Positions 23,332 to 31,934 of a stretch of 64,000 nt of DNA are shown in pieces. A program made the translations under genes and the position numbers. Source of the DNA: Traorella massiliensis (GTDB taxonomy: Bacteria > Bacillota_I > Bacilli_A > Erysipelotrichales > Erysipelotrichaceae). Each line of letters begins with the position of its first letter. Position 1 is the first letter of the stretch. The notes under the pieces are model-generated. The model saw nothing but the letters and a program-made list of their open reading frames with translations. It was not told where the DNA came from and did not search any database. The stretch spans positions 565,624-629,623 of the forward strand of contig NZ_LT629967.1 in NCBI RefSeq assembly GCF_900104665.1, written 5' to 3'.

Positions 23332-25449
23332 ATGAGACAGATCAATTATTTTGAAGCTTATTTAGACGATTTTGATAAGATCGTCATCTATATGTCAAAA
23401 CAAAGCTATGAAGGTAATAGCCGTCTTTTTTATCTTGAAGATGAGAATGGAAAATTGGAAAATCTTGAAATTCAAACGATTGAGCCAACAAGCAGGAACT
23501 ACAATAAATATACTTGTAAAACAAAAAATCCAATTGAAGTTGGAAAAAACTACCATATACTTCATGAATATGCTCGCAGATGTCCTTTAAAGACAGGCTA
23601 TATTACAAAGCTTGCATCTTTTGACGAGCAATTTAGTTATGATGGTAATGATTTAGGAGCTACCTATACAAAAGAAAAGACAGTGTTTAAATTGTGGGCT
23701 CCAACTGCTGTAAAAGTAACATTGCATCTAGATGGGGAATTTTTTCTAATGACTAGGAAAGAACGTGGTGTATATGAGGTAAGCATAACTGGTGATATGG
23801 AAAAAAAGGCATATCGCTATTACATTTTAGTAGATGGCAGCTGGCAGGCATGTGAAGATCCTTATGGGAAAAGTTCATTGGCAAATTCAAACTACAGTAT
23901 TGTCGTAGATATTGAGAAATTCAAAGATGAAAAACCATCGCTTCCTGAATTAAAGCATTATACAGATGCGATCATATATGAGATGAATGTACGTGATTTT
24001 ACAGCTCAGAATCAAAATCATGATTTTAAGCATTCTAAAGAATTTTTAGGCGTTGTGGAAGAAAATGAAAATACGATACAAAAAGATATTGGTTTTACTT
24101 ATTTGAAACATCTTGGAATAACTCATGTCCAGCTGATGCCGGTCATGGATTTCGCAAGCGTTGATGAAAACAATCCTTCAGTTTTTTATAACTGGGGATA
24201 TGATCCGGCACAGTTTATGACACCGGAGGGCAGCTACAGCAGTGATCCAAATGATCCTTATGCCCGTATCAGAGAATTAAAAGAAATGGTTCATCAATTG
24301 CATGAAGCTGGAATTCGAGTGATATTTGATGTTGTATTTAATCATGTTTTTGAAATGGAAGATATGCCACTTGCCAAAAGCGTTCCTAATTATTATTTTC
24401 AGATGAATAATGAAGGTTATTATTCAAATGGTTCCGGATGTGGGAATGATTTTGATTCCAAAAGGGCGATGGGAAGAAAATATATCATTGATTGCTGTCG
24501 CTATTTGATGGAAGTTTATCATGTCGATGGTTTTCGGTTTGATTTAATGGGTATCTTAGATGTAGATACGATGAATCAGGTCTATGAAGCTTGTCATCAG
24601 ATCGATAAGAATGTCATGATCTATGGTGAGGGCTGGAATATGCCAAGCTTTTTGGATGGAGAACAGCGTGCAACGATTATTAATGACTATAAGATGCCAC
24701 ATATTGCACATTTTTCTGATCGTTTCCGAGATGTGGTCAAAGGTCAGACAAGAATTGAAGAAGTGTATCAGAAGGGTTACTGCAGTGGTGATTTGTCACA
24801 GTTAACGATGATGAAGGATGTATTAAATGCTTCAGTAAGTGATCAATATACTTATCGGTATTTCATGGAACCTGTCAATGTCATTAATTATGTGGAGTGT
24901 CACGATAATCAGACATGCTGGGATAAATTGAAGGAGTGTTGTAAAGAAGATACACGTGAAAGAAGGATCATGCGTCAGAAGATGTGTATTGCGGCAGTTC
25001 TTTTTGCACAGGGAATACCATTTATTCATTCAGGACAGGAATTTGCTCGTACGAAATATGGTAAAGCAAATACTTATAACAGCAAGGATGATATTAATTG
25101 GTTAAACTGGGAAAGAAAAGATATGTATAAAACAATCGTTGATTATACAAAAGATTGCATTCGTTTGAGAAAAAACTATGCCTGTCTACGTTATCCAAGT
25201 GCTCAGATGGTGCAGGAACATGTATCATTTAGCGATATCAATTCAACAGTATTGTGTTATCACATTTATGATGAACAGGAGGATCTGACAATTATGTTTA
25301 ATCCTAGCAATCAGGAATTTAGTTATTCTTTTGAGGGTATTCGAGATCTTCTCTTTTATAATGGTGGTGTCGATCATGAAATTGTCAATGGTTATATTTC
25401 AATACAGCCATTGAGTGTCATTGTTTTGCGCAAAGGAGGTTCACAATGA
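23332..25449 (+). CDS. pulA: Type I pullulanase (debranching glycoside hydrolase family 13)
   Basis: 705 residues, hydrolysing alpha-1,6 branches of pullulan, glycogen or limit dextrins. An N-terminal sandwich region comes first, then a CBM48-like part (FKLWAPTAVKVTLHLDGE), then the GH13 barrel with the type I signature YNWGYDP. GH13 motifs are DVVFNHVF (region I), GFRFDLMGILD with the nucleophile Asp (II), MIYGEGWN with the acid/base Glu (III) and VECHDNQT (IV). There is no signal peptide, so it is intracellular and acts on stored glycogen or imported maltodextrin. I start it at 23332 because upstream sequence is promoter. It overlaps the next gene by 4 bases. Confidence 0.95.
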   Translation: MRQINYFEAYLDDFDKIVIYMSKQSYEGNSRLFYLEDENGKLENLEIQTIEPTSRNYNKYTCKTKNPIEVGKNYHILHEYARRCPLKTGYITKLASFDEQFSYDGNDLGATYTKEKTVFKLWAPTAVKVTLHLDGEFFLMTRKERGVYEVSITGDMEKKAYRYYILVDGSWQACEDPYGKSSLANSNYSIVVDIEKFKDEKPSLPELKHYTDAIIYEMNVRDFTAQNQNHDFKHSKEFLGVVEENENTIQKDIGFTYLKHLGITHVQLMPVMDFASVDENNPSVFYNWGYDPAQFMTPEGSYSSDPNDPYARIRELKEMVHQLHEAGIRVIFDVVFNHVFEMEDMPLAKSVPNYYFQMNNEGYYSNGSGCGNDFDSKRAMGRKYIIDCCRYLMEVYHVDGFRFDLMGILDVDTMNQVYEACHQIDKNVMIYGEGWNMPSFLDGEQRATIINDYKMPHIAHFSDRFRDVVKGQTRIEEVYQKGYCSGDLSQLTMMKDVLNASVSDQYTYRYFMEPVNVINYVECHDNQTCWDKLKECCKEDTRERRIMRQKMCIAAVLFAQGIPFIHSGQEFARTKYGKANTYNSKDDINWLNWERKDMYKTIVDYTKDCIRLRKNYACLRYPSAQMVQEHVSFSDINSTVLCYHIYDEQEDLTIMFNPSNQEFSYSFEGIRDLLFYNGGVDHEIVNGYISIQPLSVIVLRKGGSQ

Positions 25450-25796
25450 AAAGAAATCTTGTTACTACAATCTTGCTTATGATATTTACCTGTGGTTTAT
25501 ATTATTTGTATCTCATTTTTGCTATTTCTAAAGAAATGAATGAATTACAGTATGATTATAGAAATGATCCGGCAATGGATCTGCTGCTTTCAGTAATTAC
25601 CTGTGGTATCTATCATATTTACTGGTATTATAAAATAGGCAAACAGATTGAAAATCTTCAGTATGATCTAGGAATGAGAGCAAGTTCACTTTCCCTTTTA
25701 TGCCCAATACTTGCTGTTTTACAGTTGGGGTTTATCAGTATGCTGATTTTGGTCAGTGAAATGAATCACTGTATCGATGAAAAAGAGTATTATTAA
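25446..25796 (+). CDS. DUF4234 family membrane protein
   Basis: A 116-residue integral membrane protein with three helices and the repeated pattern TCGLYYLYLI... and TCGIYHIYWYYKIGKQI, characteristic of DUF4234. The function is unknown. AAAGGAGGTTCACA before ATG is a strong ribosome site. It overlaps pulA by 4 bases and the next gene by 20. Confidence 0.85.
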   Translation: MKRNLVTTILLMIFTCGLYYLYLIFAISKEMNELQYDYRNDPAMDLLLSVITCGIYHIYWYYKIGKQIENLQYDLGMRASSLSLLCPILAVLQLGFISMLILVSEMNHCIDEKEYY

Positions 25797-26154
25797 TCTT
25801 TTGCTGGTAATTGTCATTTTAGTAGTTCTTTTTATGTGGCAATGTCCTTTTGAAAGAATTACAGGTATTCCTTGTCCGGGATGCATGATAACAACGGCTG
25901 CATATTATCTGCTTCGCTTAGATTTTGAAAAAGCATTTTATTTCAATCCGGTTATCTATCTTTTAGTTGTTATGTCAATTCCACTGATCTATACCTATTT
26001 TAAAAATAGAAAATGGTTTAGAAGACTATTGATATTGACATTAGCTATATGGCTTGGCATCTATATTTATCGGATGATCACGATCTTTCCGGATTATCCA
26101 ATGCCGTATGTAGAGGATAATTTGATTGCACGTATATTGAAAGGAATCAAGTAG
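25777..26154 (+). CDS. DUF2752 family membrane protein
   Basis: A 125-residue protein with an N-terminal helix, the DUF2752 hallmark CPFERITGIPCPGCMITTA, and further helices. Proteins of this family are small inner-membrane proteins of unknown role, often next to DUF4234 genes, as here. It overlaps the DUF4234 gene by 20 bases, pointing to coupled translation. A terminator overlaps its stop. Confidence 0.85.
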   Translation: MKKSIINLLLVIVILVVLFMWQCPFERITGIPCPGCMITTAAYYLLRLDFEKAFYFNPVIYLLVVMSIPLIYTYFKNRKWFRRLLILTLAIWLGIYIYRMITIFPDYPMPYVEDNLIARILKGIK

Positions 26155-26171
26155 TTGAAAAACTGCTTTTT
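26149..26171 (+). terminator. Terminator after the pulA operon
   Basis: AAGTAGTT and AACTGCTT pair around GAAA with one T-G pair, followed by T residues. The stem overlaps the stop codon of the DUF2752 gene. Confidence 0.6.
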
Positions 26172-26172
26172 C

Positions 26173-26201
26173 TTTAGAAATGATGAAAGATATGGTATTA
26201 T
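26173..26201 (+). promoter_or_regulatory. Promoter of the solute-binding lipoprotein gene; leaderless start
   Basis: TTTAGA (26173-26178), a 17-base spacer and TATTAT (26196-26201) in an extended TGGTATTAT context. The predicted start coincides with ATG 26208 and there is no ribosome site, as for pulA. Confidence 0.55.
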
Positions 26202-26207
26202 AGAAGA

Positions 26208-27368
26208 ATGAAAAAGATATTGATGTTCATGATGGCTGTTTTTTTGCTGACTTCATGCAGTCGTCCTATTGAAAATGAAGAAGCAGCCGTATTAAAAGTA
26301 GCCGTTCATGATGAAACTTATAAAGAAAAACTAAATGAATTGTGGAATGAAACTTATCCGGATGCCAAGCTTGAAATCAGCGTTGTGAGCCAGGAAGATA
26401 TAACGGAAGCTATAACGAATGATGAAAGTTTAGATTATGATGTTTACTGGATAGAAGATGAATATATTCCTATGATCATAGATGATCTTTTAGAGCCTGA
26501 AAGTGATGTTGAGGTAAGTTTAAATACGAATTTCAATGATGTATTTGATAAGATTAAAAAAGTCTATCAGCCAATGATGGCGCAAGGAATGAGTTATTAT
26601 GCTCTTGATTTAAATAAAATTGAAAGTGATGGGGTGGCTATTGATACGTTTGAAGAAATAGAAAAAATAGCTGAATTAGATCATGGCTTTTATTATATGG
26701 ATGATATTTATTTTACATCAGCTTTTCTTACCTCTAATCTGAATTATCTTCCTGGGAAAGAAAAAAATACGATTAATTTTACGGGAGCTTCTTTTCAAGA
26801 GGCACTCAGTGATTATCAAAAGATTCTAGAGCTAATTGAATGTGATGATCCTGCTTCTTTTGACAACTGGTTCATACAAAACACATATTATAGTGGTTTT
26901 GTCACAGATCATATGCAGTTGAGCCAGGATGAAGAAGTGAATCAGGGAAGGTATCAGATCAAAAAGCTGCCAGCGATCAATGGACATCAGCTTTATACGC
27001 AGGCCATTTCATATGGTTATGTGATCAATAAGGATACGGCTTATCCGAATGCAGCTAAGAATTTAGTGAAACTGATGCACTCTGTCAAAGGAATGCAGCT
27101 GTTATGTAATGATGATACATTGATTCCTTTGATCTTAGAAGATCAGCTGGATCAGTTTGCTTTTGAAAATGAACATATCAAGGAAAAGACAATTGCTTTA
27201 AATGGAGCAATTTCAAGAAACTGGGTTGGTATTGAAAATAAGACGGACGGAGCTTTGGATTTTCTTTATTTAGATACAACGATTGAGAAGATGAAAGCTT
27301 GTAATCTGGAAGAAATAGAAACTTGTCAGAATGAGTTAGATGAAGAATATCAGGAATGGTTAAAATAG
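26208..27368 (+). CDS. Extracellular solute-binding lipoprotein (ABC importer type)
   Basis: 386 residues with a lipoprotein signal: hydrophobic helix and lipobox LLTSC, with Cys about residue 17 to be lipidated. The body has the look of family 1 solute-binding proteins (VAVHDETYKEKLNELWNETY, then AISYGYVINKDTAYPNAAKNLV near the C-terminus). It has no permease or ATPase genes beside it. Its position after pullulanase hints at an oligosaccharide ligand, but that is only inference. It ends 1 base before ung. Confidence 0.8.
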   Translation: MKKILMFMMAVFLLTSCSRPIENEEAAVLKVAVHDETYKEKLNELWNETYPDAKLEISVVSQEDITEAITNDESLDYDVYWIEDEYIPMIIDDLLEPESDVEVSLNTNFNDVFDKIKKVYQPMMAQGMSYYALDLNKIESDGVAIDTFEEIEKIAELDHGFYYMDDIYFTSAFLTSNLNYLPGKEKNTINFTGASFQEALSDYQKILELIECDDPASFDNWFIQNTYYSGFVTDHMQLSQDEEVNQGRYQIKKLPAINGHQLYTQAISYGYVINKDTAYPNAAKNLVKLMHSVKGMQLLCNDDTLIPLILEDQLDQFAFENEHIKEKTIALNGAISRNWVGIENKTDGALDFLYLDTTIEKMKACNLEEIETCQNELDEEYQEWLK

Positions 27369-27369
27369 T

Positions 27370-28041
27370 ATGGTACATATTGGAAATGATTGGGATCAAT
27401 TATTAAAAGATGAATTTGAAAAAGATTATTATCAGCAGTTAAGACGTTTTTTAGCGTATGAATATAAGCATTATAAGATACATCCGGATATGTATGATAT
27501 TTTTAATGCGCTAAAATATACGAGCTATCAGGATGTGCGAGTTGTCTTATTGGGACAAGATCCATATCATGGACCAAATCAGGCACATGGTCTTTGTTTT
27601 TCTGTAAAGAAAGGGGTCATGCCGCCACCTTCTTTAAAGAATATTTTTAAAGAATTACAGGATGATGTAGGTTGTACGATACCTAGTCATGGGGAACTTG
27701 TGAAATGGGCAAAAGAGGGTGTTTTGATGTTGAACACGGTATTGACGGTACGAGAAGGACATGCCAATTCTCATGCCAATAAGGGATGGGAAATATTAAC
27801 GGATCGCATTATTTCCATTTTAAATGATCGAAGTGAACCTATTGTTTTCTTGTTGTGGGGAAGAAATGCTCAGAATAAGAGCGCTATGATTACAAATCCT
27901 CATCATTTAATATTAAAGTGTGCCCACCCTTCACCATTGTCCGCCTATAATGGTTTTTTTGGATGTCGTCATTTTTCTAAGACAAATCAGTTTTTGAAGC
28001 AGCATGGTTATGCACCGATTGATTGGCAGATTGATGAATGA
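27370..28041 (+). CDS. ung: Uracil-DNA glycosylase
   Basis: A 223-residue family 1 UDG that removes uracil from DNA to start base-excision repair. The water-activating motif GQDPYHGPNQAHGLCFSV is at about residues 60-80, and the DNA-intercalation motif HPSPLSAY is near the C-terminus. The ATG follows the previous stop by one base with no clear ribosome site, so translation is probably coupled. It overlaps folC by 4 bases. Confidence 0.96.
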   Translation: MVHIGNDWDQLLKDEFEKDYYQQLRRFLAYEYKHYKIHPDMYDIFNALKYTSYQDVRVVLLGQDPYHGPNQAHGLCFSVKKGVMPPPSLKNIFKELQDDVGCTIPSHGELVKWAKEGVLMLNTVLTVREGHANSHANKGWEILTDRIISILNDRSEPIVFLLWGRNAQNKSAMITNPHHLILKCAHPSPLSAYNGFFGCRHFSKTNQFLKQHGYAPIDWQIDE

Positions 28042-29273
28042 TGTGGAAGAATGTAGAAGAAGCCATAGCGGCCATTGAAAAGCGTCGCCATCATCATTCA
28101 GGCCTTGAGCTTTTTAAAAAGGCGATGAGCGAGCTGCATGATCCGCAAGACCAGCTTCAAAGCATCCATGTAGGCGGTACGAATGGAAAAGGAAGCACGG
28201 TAAATTATTTACGCAGTATCTTACAAAAAGCAGGATATAAAGTTGGTACCTTTACTTCACCTTATCTGATTAGTCATCATGATCGGATCCGTATCAATGA
28301 TCTTAGTATTAGTGATGAAAAACTTTTATTTTATATTAATGAAACAGAACCTTTGTGGACAAAATATGAATTAAGCATGTTTGAGATTGATATGTTGATC
28401 GCTTCTTTGTATTTTAGGGATGAAAAGGTAGATGTTGCGATTTTTGAGGTGGGCATGGGTGGACGTTTAGATGCCACCAATGTTCTTCGAAAACCTTTGG
28501 TATCTGTGATTACGAATATTGGTATGGATCATATGATGTATCTGGGAGATACTTATGAAAAGATTGCTTATGAAAAAGCAGGTATCATCAAGGATGGAGT
28601 AGATTGCATCAGTGCCAGTGACAGAGAAGACTGTTTGAATGTATTTGAACATGAAACAAAAAGACATCATTCTCATCTTATAAGAATTGCTTCTATTGAG
28701 CATATATATGTAGATGATCATTTACATTTTGAATATCAAAAACAAAGCTATAAATTAAATACAAAAGCTCTTTATCAGTGTTTAAATGCAGCACTGGCAA
28801 TTGAAACGATTCATTATCTAAATGAAAAAAAGAAGTTTGATATTAGGGAAGATATCATCAAAGATGGTTTATTTCATACAAATTGGGCAGGACGTTTTGA
28901 AGTGATGCGAGCAGAACCACTGATCATCATTGATGGAGCACATAATTTAGACGGCATACAAGCACTTGTTTCTTCTTTACAGAACTATGACAATATTCAT
29001 TTTGTTTTTAGTTGTCTGAAAGATAAAGAAGGAGAAAAGATGATAAAAGAATTAATGTGTATCAGTCATGATATCGTACTTTGTGACTTTGAAAATGAAC
29101 GTTCAGATGAAGCTCAACGTTTAGCTCAGCCTTTTTCTTTAAAGGTAATTAAAGATTATCGAGAAGCAATTGATGATGGAATGAAAAAAGATGGAGTCTT
29201 GGTCATCTGTGGATCCCTTTATTTTATTTCACTTGCTCGCAGTTATCTAAGTAAAAAATTAAATAATAAATAA
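28038..29273 (+). CDS. folC: Bifunctional folylpolyglutamate/dihydrofolate synthase
   Basis: A 411-residue FolC that ligates glutamate to folates with ATP. P-loop GGTNGKGSTVNYL lies near residue 50, followed by the family motif TSPYLISHHDRIRIN. EVGMGGRLDATNV, a metal-binding segment, follows, and IIDGAHNLDG starts the C-terminal domain. It overlaps ung by 4 bases. Length and motifs are complete. Confidence 0.95.
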   Translation: MMWKNVEEAIAAIEKRRHHHSGLELFKKAMSELHDPQDQLQSIHVGGTNGKGSTVNYLRSILQKAGYKVGTFTSPYLISHHDRIRINDLSISDEKLLFYINETEPLWTKYELSMFEIDMLIASLYFRDEKVDVAIFEVGMGGRLDATNVLRKPLVSVITNIGMDHMMYLGDTYEKIAYEKAGIIKDGVDCISASDREDCLNVFEHETKRHHSHLIRIASIEHIYVDDHLHFEYQKQSYKLNTKALYQCLNAALAIETIHYLNEKKKFDIREDIIKDGLFHTNWAGRFEVMRAEPLIIIDGAHNLDGIQALVSSLQNYDNIHFVFSCLKDKEGEKMIKELMCISHDIVLCDFENERSDEAQRLAQPFSLKVIKDYREAIDDGMKKDGVLVICGSLYFISLARSYLSKKLNNK

Positions 29274-29274
29274 G

Positions 29275-29305
29275 ATGAAAGTTTAGATTTTGCTTTCATT
29301 TTATT
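29275..29305 (+). terminator. Weak terminator after folC
   Basis: ATGAAAG (29275-29281) pairs with CTTTCAT (29293-29299), followed by TTTATT. Confidence 0.55.
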
Positions 29306-29306
29306 A

Positions 29307-29335
29307 TTGAAAAAGTAAAATGAAACTTCTATAAT
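29307..29335 (+). promoter_or_regulatory. pduL promoter
   Basis: TTGAAA (29307-29312), 17-base spacer and TATAAT (29330-29335), followed by a TAAGGAG ribosome site before ATG 29363. This is a near-consensus housekeeping promoter. Confidence 0.75.
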
Positions 29336-29362
29336 GTAGATGTTAAGTAAGGAGATTATGTT

Positions 29363-29938
29363 ATGTCAAAAGAAAAAGTTTTAGTAGAAGTGAGTGCTCG
29401 TCATGCTCATTTGTCAGACGCTGACTTAGAAACATTATTTGGAAAGGGGTATAAATTAACTCCTAAAAAAGATCTTTCACAGCCAGGACAGTTTGCCTGT
29501 GAAGAAAAAGTAACGATCAAAGGAACTCGTGGTGAGTTAAAGTTAAGTGTTTTAGGACCTACTCGTAAGGCAACACAGATTGAACTTTCACTGACAGATG
29601 CAAGAAGCGTAGGGGTAAAGGCAATGATTCGTGAATCAGGAGATATTGCTGGTACGAATGGTATTGTTGTTGCAGGTCCATGTGGTGAAATTGAAATTAA
29701 AGAAGGCGTGATTGCTGCGAAACGTCATATTCATATGACACCAAAAGATGCTGAGTACTATGGTGTAACAAACGGTCAAATCGTGAGTGTTAAAGTAGAA
29801 ACAGATGGCAGAACAACAACTTTTGGTGATACAGTAGTACGTGTATCTGACTCATATGCACTTGCGATGCATATTGATACAGATGAAGCAAATGCTGCTG
29901 CTGTTAGCGGTACAGCAATGGGAGAAATTATTATTTAA
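29363..29938 (+). CDS. pduL: PduL-type phosphate acyltransferase (phosphotransacetylase)
   Basis: A 191-residue phosphotransacylase that exchanges CoA and phosphate on acetyl- or propanoyl groups. Two zinc-binding signatures are visible: SARHAHLS near residue 12 and AAKRHIHMTP near 125. It stands alone, outside any microcompartment operon, and has no encapsulation peptide before the first beta strand. This suggests a housekeeping role in acetate formation, replacing Pta. A strong promoter and a strong terminator flank it. Confidence 0.93.
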   Translation: MSKEKVLVEVSARHAHLSDADLETLFGKGYKLTPKKDLSQPGQFACEEKVTIKGTRGELKLSVLGPTRKATQIELSLTDARSVGVKAMIRESGDIAGTNGIVVAGPCGEIEIKEGVIAAKRHIHMTPKDAEYYGVTNGQIVSVKVETDGRTTTFGDTVVRVSDSYALAMHIDTDEANAAAVSGTAMGEIII

Positions 29939-29954
29939 TAAAAAAACGAAAAAG

Positions 29955-30003
29955 GACTAGGTTACTTTTGTTAATTGCACAAAAGTTTCCTAGTCTTTTT
30001 TTG
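29955..30003 (+). terminator. Strong terminator after pduL
   Basis: GACTAGG (29955-29961) pairs with CCTAGTC (29989-29995), with an inner CTTTTGT/ACAAAAG stem, followed by eight T residues. Confidence 0.85.
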
Positions 30004-30082
30004 ACGTACTAATAAAGCGCGCTTTAAAATGGCGTGTGGTTGTGGCTGTTTCAGGTTTAAGTTTTGGTGTGTTTCATAAAAA

Positions 30083-30134
30083 AGCTCCTTTGTGCTATGA
30101 GTTCTTTGCCTGGATCTCATAAAACACAAAGGAG
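30083..30134. repeat. Imperfect inverted repeat in front of an ISL3-like remnant
   Basis: CTCCTTTGTG (30085-30094) and CACAAAGGAG (30125-30134) are perfect complements, with an inner TATGAG/CTCATA pairing. The right arm overlaps the AAAGGAGGG ribosome site of the ORF at 30144, so the fold would hide that site. Impinging-transcription control of a transposase or a terminal repeat are both possible. Upstream, at 30014-30025, AAAGCGCGCTTT is a perfect palindrome. Confidence 0.5.
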
Positions 30135-30143
30135 GGCTTTGCC

Positions 30144-30575
30144 ATGTTTCATTTTATCACAGAAAATGAAATCGGGGATCTTGAAGCAGTATCCCTTCCT
30201 TCGGAAACCCGGCTCCACATTACCTTTTTTCCCACGTTTCCGTCCTGCCCTTATTGCGGCAGAACCTTTTCTGGTAAAAATCCCTTTACTTTTTTTATCT
30301 TCAAAAACTCTATCTTTCTTCTTGACAGAGTCATGAAACAGCTTAGGAATCTCAATGACACTTATCTCATGATCGCTCAGTCGAACCATATTTCTGTAAC
30401 GCAGGTTCAGCAATGCCCTGTCGGAAAACATCAACGGACAGCTGCAGACTTATATTACCATTTTCAAAGGGATTTTCAGCTTCACACGCTCACTGAATCC
30501 AAAAGGTATACTCTTCCATCAAAGAAACGCATCATTCTGACAAAGGTGAAGGAAAATCAAGAACAGAACTTATAA
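30144..30575 (+). pseudogene. Remnant of an ISL3-type transposase N-terminus
   Basis: The 143-residue frame begins MFHFITENEIGDLEAV and has a zinc-finger-like CPYCG after a proline-rich lead. A helix-turn-helix-like stretch follows (NDTYLMIAQSNHISVTQVQQ). In ISL3-family transposases these two parts are separated by a second cysteine pair and about 60 residues, missing here. No DDE catalytic part follows. A strong terminator comes soon after the stop. I read it as a deleted, non-functional copy; the family call rests on pattern only. Confidence 0.45.
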
Positions 30576-30615
30576 TTTTCCATTAAATCTATATTCAGAT
30601 CTCGGTATATCACAA

Positions 30616-30667
30616 AAGAGATGTCAGACCTATGAAAATCATTTTCACCTCTGACATCTCTTCTTTT
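30616..30667 (+). terminator. Long-stem terminator after the ISL3-like remnant
   Basis: AAGAGATGTCAGA (30616-30628) pairs with TCTGACATCTCTT (30650-30662), with an inner ATGAAAAT/ATTTTCA pairing, followed by CTTTTT. A 13-bp perfect stem of this kind is common at the ends of insertion sequences. Confidence 0.75.
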
Positions 30668-30766
30668 TCATGCTTCTGAAACACACCCTATCTTAATGAT
30701 GCATTTCACTTACTCACATGCTATTTTAAATTACCCCTTTATTTTCATCTTATTTTTTAATCTCTA

Positions 30767-30976
30767 TTATTTTTTTTCTGATTCCTTCAGCATTTTATCC
30801 AAAATAATATATACAACTGTTAATGCAGTGCTCATTGAAAAACCAGTGATCAGTAAACCAATATGAGTTGCACTAATTAGATTTGCTTCTGTAAACAAAT
30901 TGATATTTTGATTAAATAAGATGATACATAAAAGATATATGATAGCAAGAATGATTCTTTTAGTATTTGTAGTCAT
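30767..30976 (-). CDS. Small two-helix membrane protein of unknown function
   Basis: A 69-residue protein starting MTTNTKRIILAIIYLLCIIL with two hydrophobic helices and a basic-acidic tail (LDKMLKESEKK). The start is preceded by GGAGAGAAAAA. It lies 18 bases after the secreted-protein gene, so the two are probably one transcript. No family recognised; immunity or accessory proteins can look like this, but nothing here proves that. Confidence 0.55.
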   Translation of the reverse strand: MTTNTKRIILAIIYLLCIILFNQNINLFTEANLISATHIGLLITGFSMSTALTVVYIILDKMLKESEKK

Positions 30977-30994
30977 TTTTTCTCTCCAAAATGA

Positions 30995-31627
30995 TTAGTG
31001 TCCCCAGCGTAGAGTATCTTCAATGCAAGTATATTTATAATGATTTGTGGAATAAGAAACAGTAAAATTAATAGTTGCATATCCTCCTACACCAATAGAA
31101 ACACCACCAGTATATGTTGTAGTACCATTATTATACCAATCACCATTAACGATAAAAAAGATGTTGTTAATATCAGATAATTTGTACCAAAATGTACCAC
31201 CAAACTGCTTGCTTATACCATTATATCCTCTATTAATATAAGCGTATTCAATATAACGGATTCCTGCCATTGTACTTGCTTCGCTAGTTTGACAATAAAA
31301 GTTAACTGTCGGTTTATATACGGATGTAACTTCGATGGATTTTGATAAAGTCCGATATGTTGCTGCCATAGGAGTTGCTATACTTAAAGAATTAACACTA
31401 TAAGATGGATTTTGAAGAAGTATTTTAATTGCTTCATCTTTTGCAATTCCAGTATCTTCAGCAATACAATCTGCCATTTCATCAAAAGTCATTACTTCAG
31501 AAACTTTTGTTTCATTATCATCCAAAGAAACTTCGTTTGAATTTTCAGAATTAGCAGCCAATGCATGAAAAGAGCTCATACATACAACGATTAATAATGC
31601 AATAAAACAACTAATTGCTTTTTTCAT
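30995..31627 (-). CDS. Secreted protein of unknown function
   Basis: 210 residues from ATG 31627, which has GGAGG six bases upstream; the frame continues to 31681 but that part lacks a ribosome site. Signal peptide: MKKAISCFIALLIVVCMSSF with cleavage likely after HALA. Next comes an acidic linker with a MTFDEMADCIAEDTGI helix, a Ser/Thr-rich spacer, and a beta-rich C-terminal domain full of Tyr, Asn and Gly (GGTFWYKLSD, TYTGGVSIGVGGYATI) that ends CIEDTLRWGH. I do not recognise a family; a surface-active or bacteriocin-like protein is possible. A 6-bp hairpin (31644-31663) lies just upstream of the ribosome site. Confidence 0.65.
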   Translation of the reverse strand: MKKAISCFIALLIVVCMSSFHALAANSENSNEVSLDDNETKVSEVMTFDEMADCIAEDTGIAKDEAIKILLQNPSYSVNSLSIATPMAATYRTLSKSIEVTSVYKPTVNFYCQTSEASTMAGIRYIEYAYINRGYNGISKQFGGTFWYKLSDINNIFFIVNGDWYNNGTTTYTGGVSIGVGGYATINFTVSYSTNHYKYTCIEDTLRWGH

Positions 31628-31689
31628 AATTTCCTCCATTTCCCCTCGCCTAAAGTCGCGAGGACACAAATATTTCATCAATAAATCTC

Positions 31690-31934
31690 ACACGCCACAT
31701 TTTTCGTGTTACCATATAAGAGAGGTGGTACACTACAGAGCACGCGGAGGAGAGCAGGAATTCTACTCAATTGAATATCCTGTATACCTGTATAATTATA
31801 AGTTGCCGTCATCATCTCAAGCACAAATAAGTAGGACTTTGAGCCTGGACACTTATGATTGTTCAATCAACTGTTGTCGATTCGCTTTGATGACAGTCAA
31901 TGCTACTTCTCCTTTTGTATGAAAGGGTTTTTTT
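31690..31934 (+). ncRNA. Candidate bridge RNA region of the IS110 element
   Basis: In IS110-group elements the non-coding left end is transcribed into a bridge RNA whose two loops pair with target and donor DNA (established for IS621). Here about 240 bases upstream of the transposase lack a credible gene. They contain several short stem-loops, for example CAGGA...TCCTG around 31758-31785. The RNA start, the loops and the recognised sequences were not determined; the call rests on position and family. Confidence 0.45.

Noticed and set aside
30117-30434. Minus-strand ORF opposite the ISL3-like remnant
   Set aside because: Antisense shadow. The CPYCG finger and helix-turn-helix pattern are on the plus strand, which also has the ribosome site.
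31678-31922. Short ORFs on both strands in the IS110 upstream region
   Set aside because: They have no ribosome sites and overlap the predicted bridge RNA.
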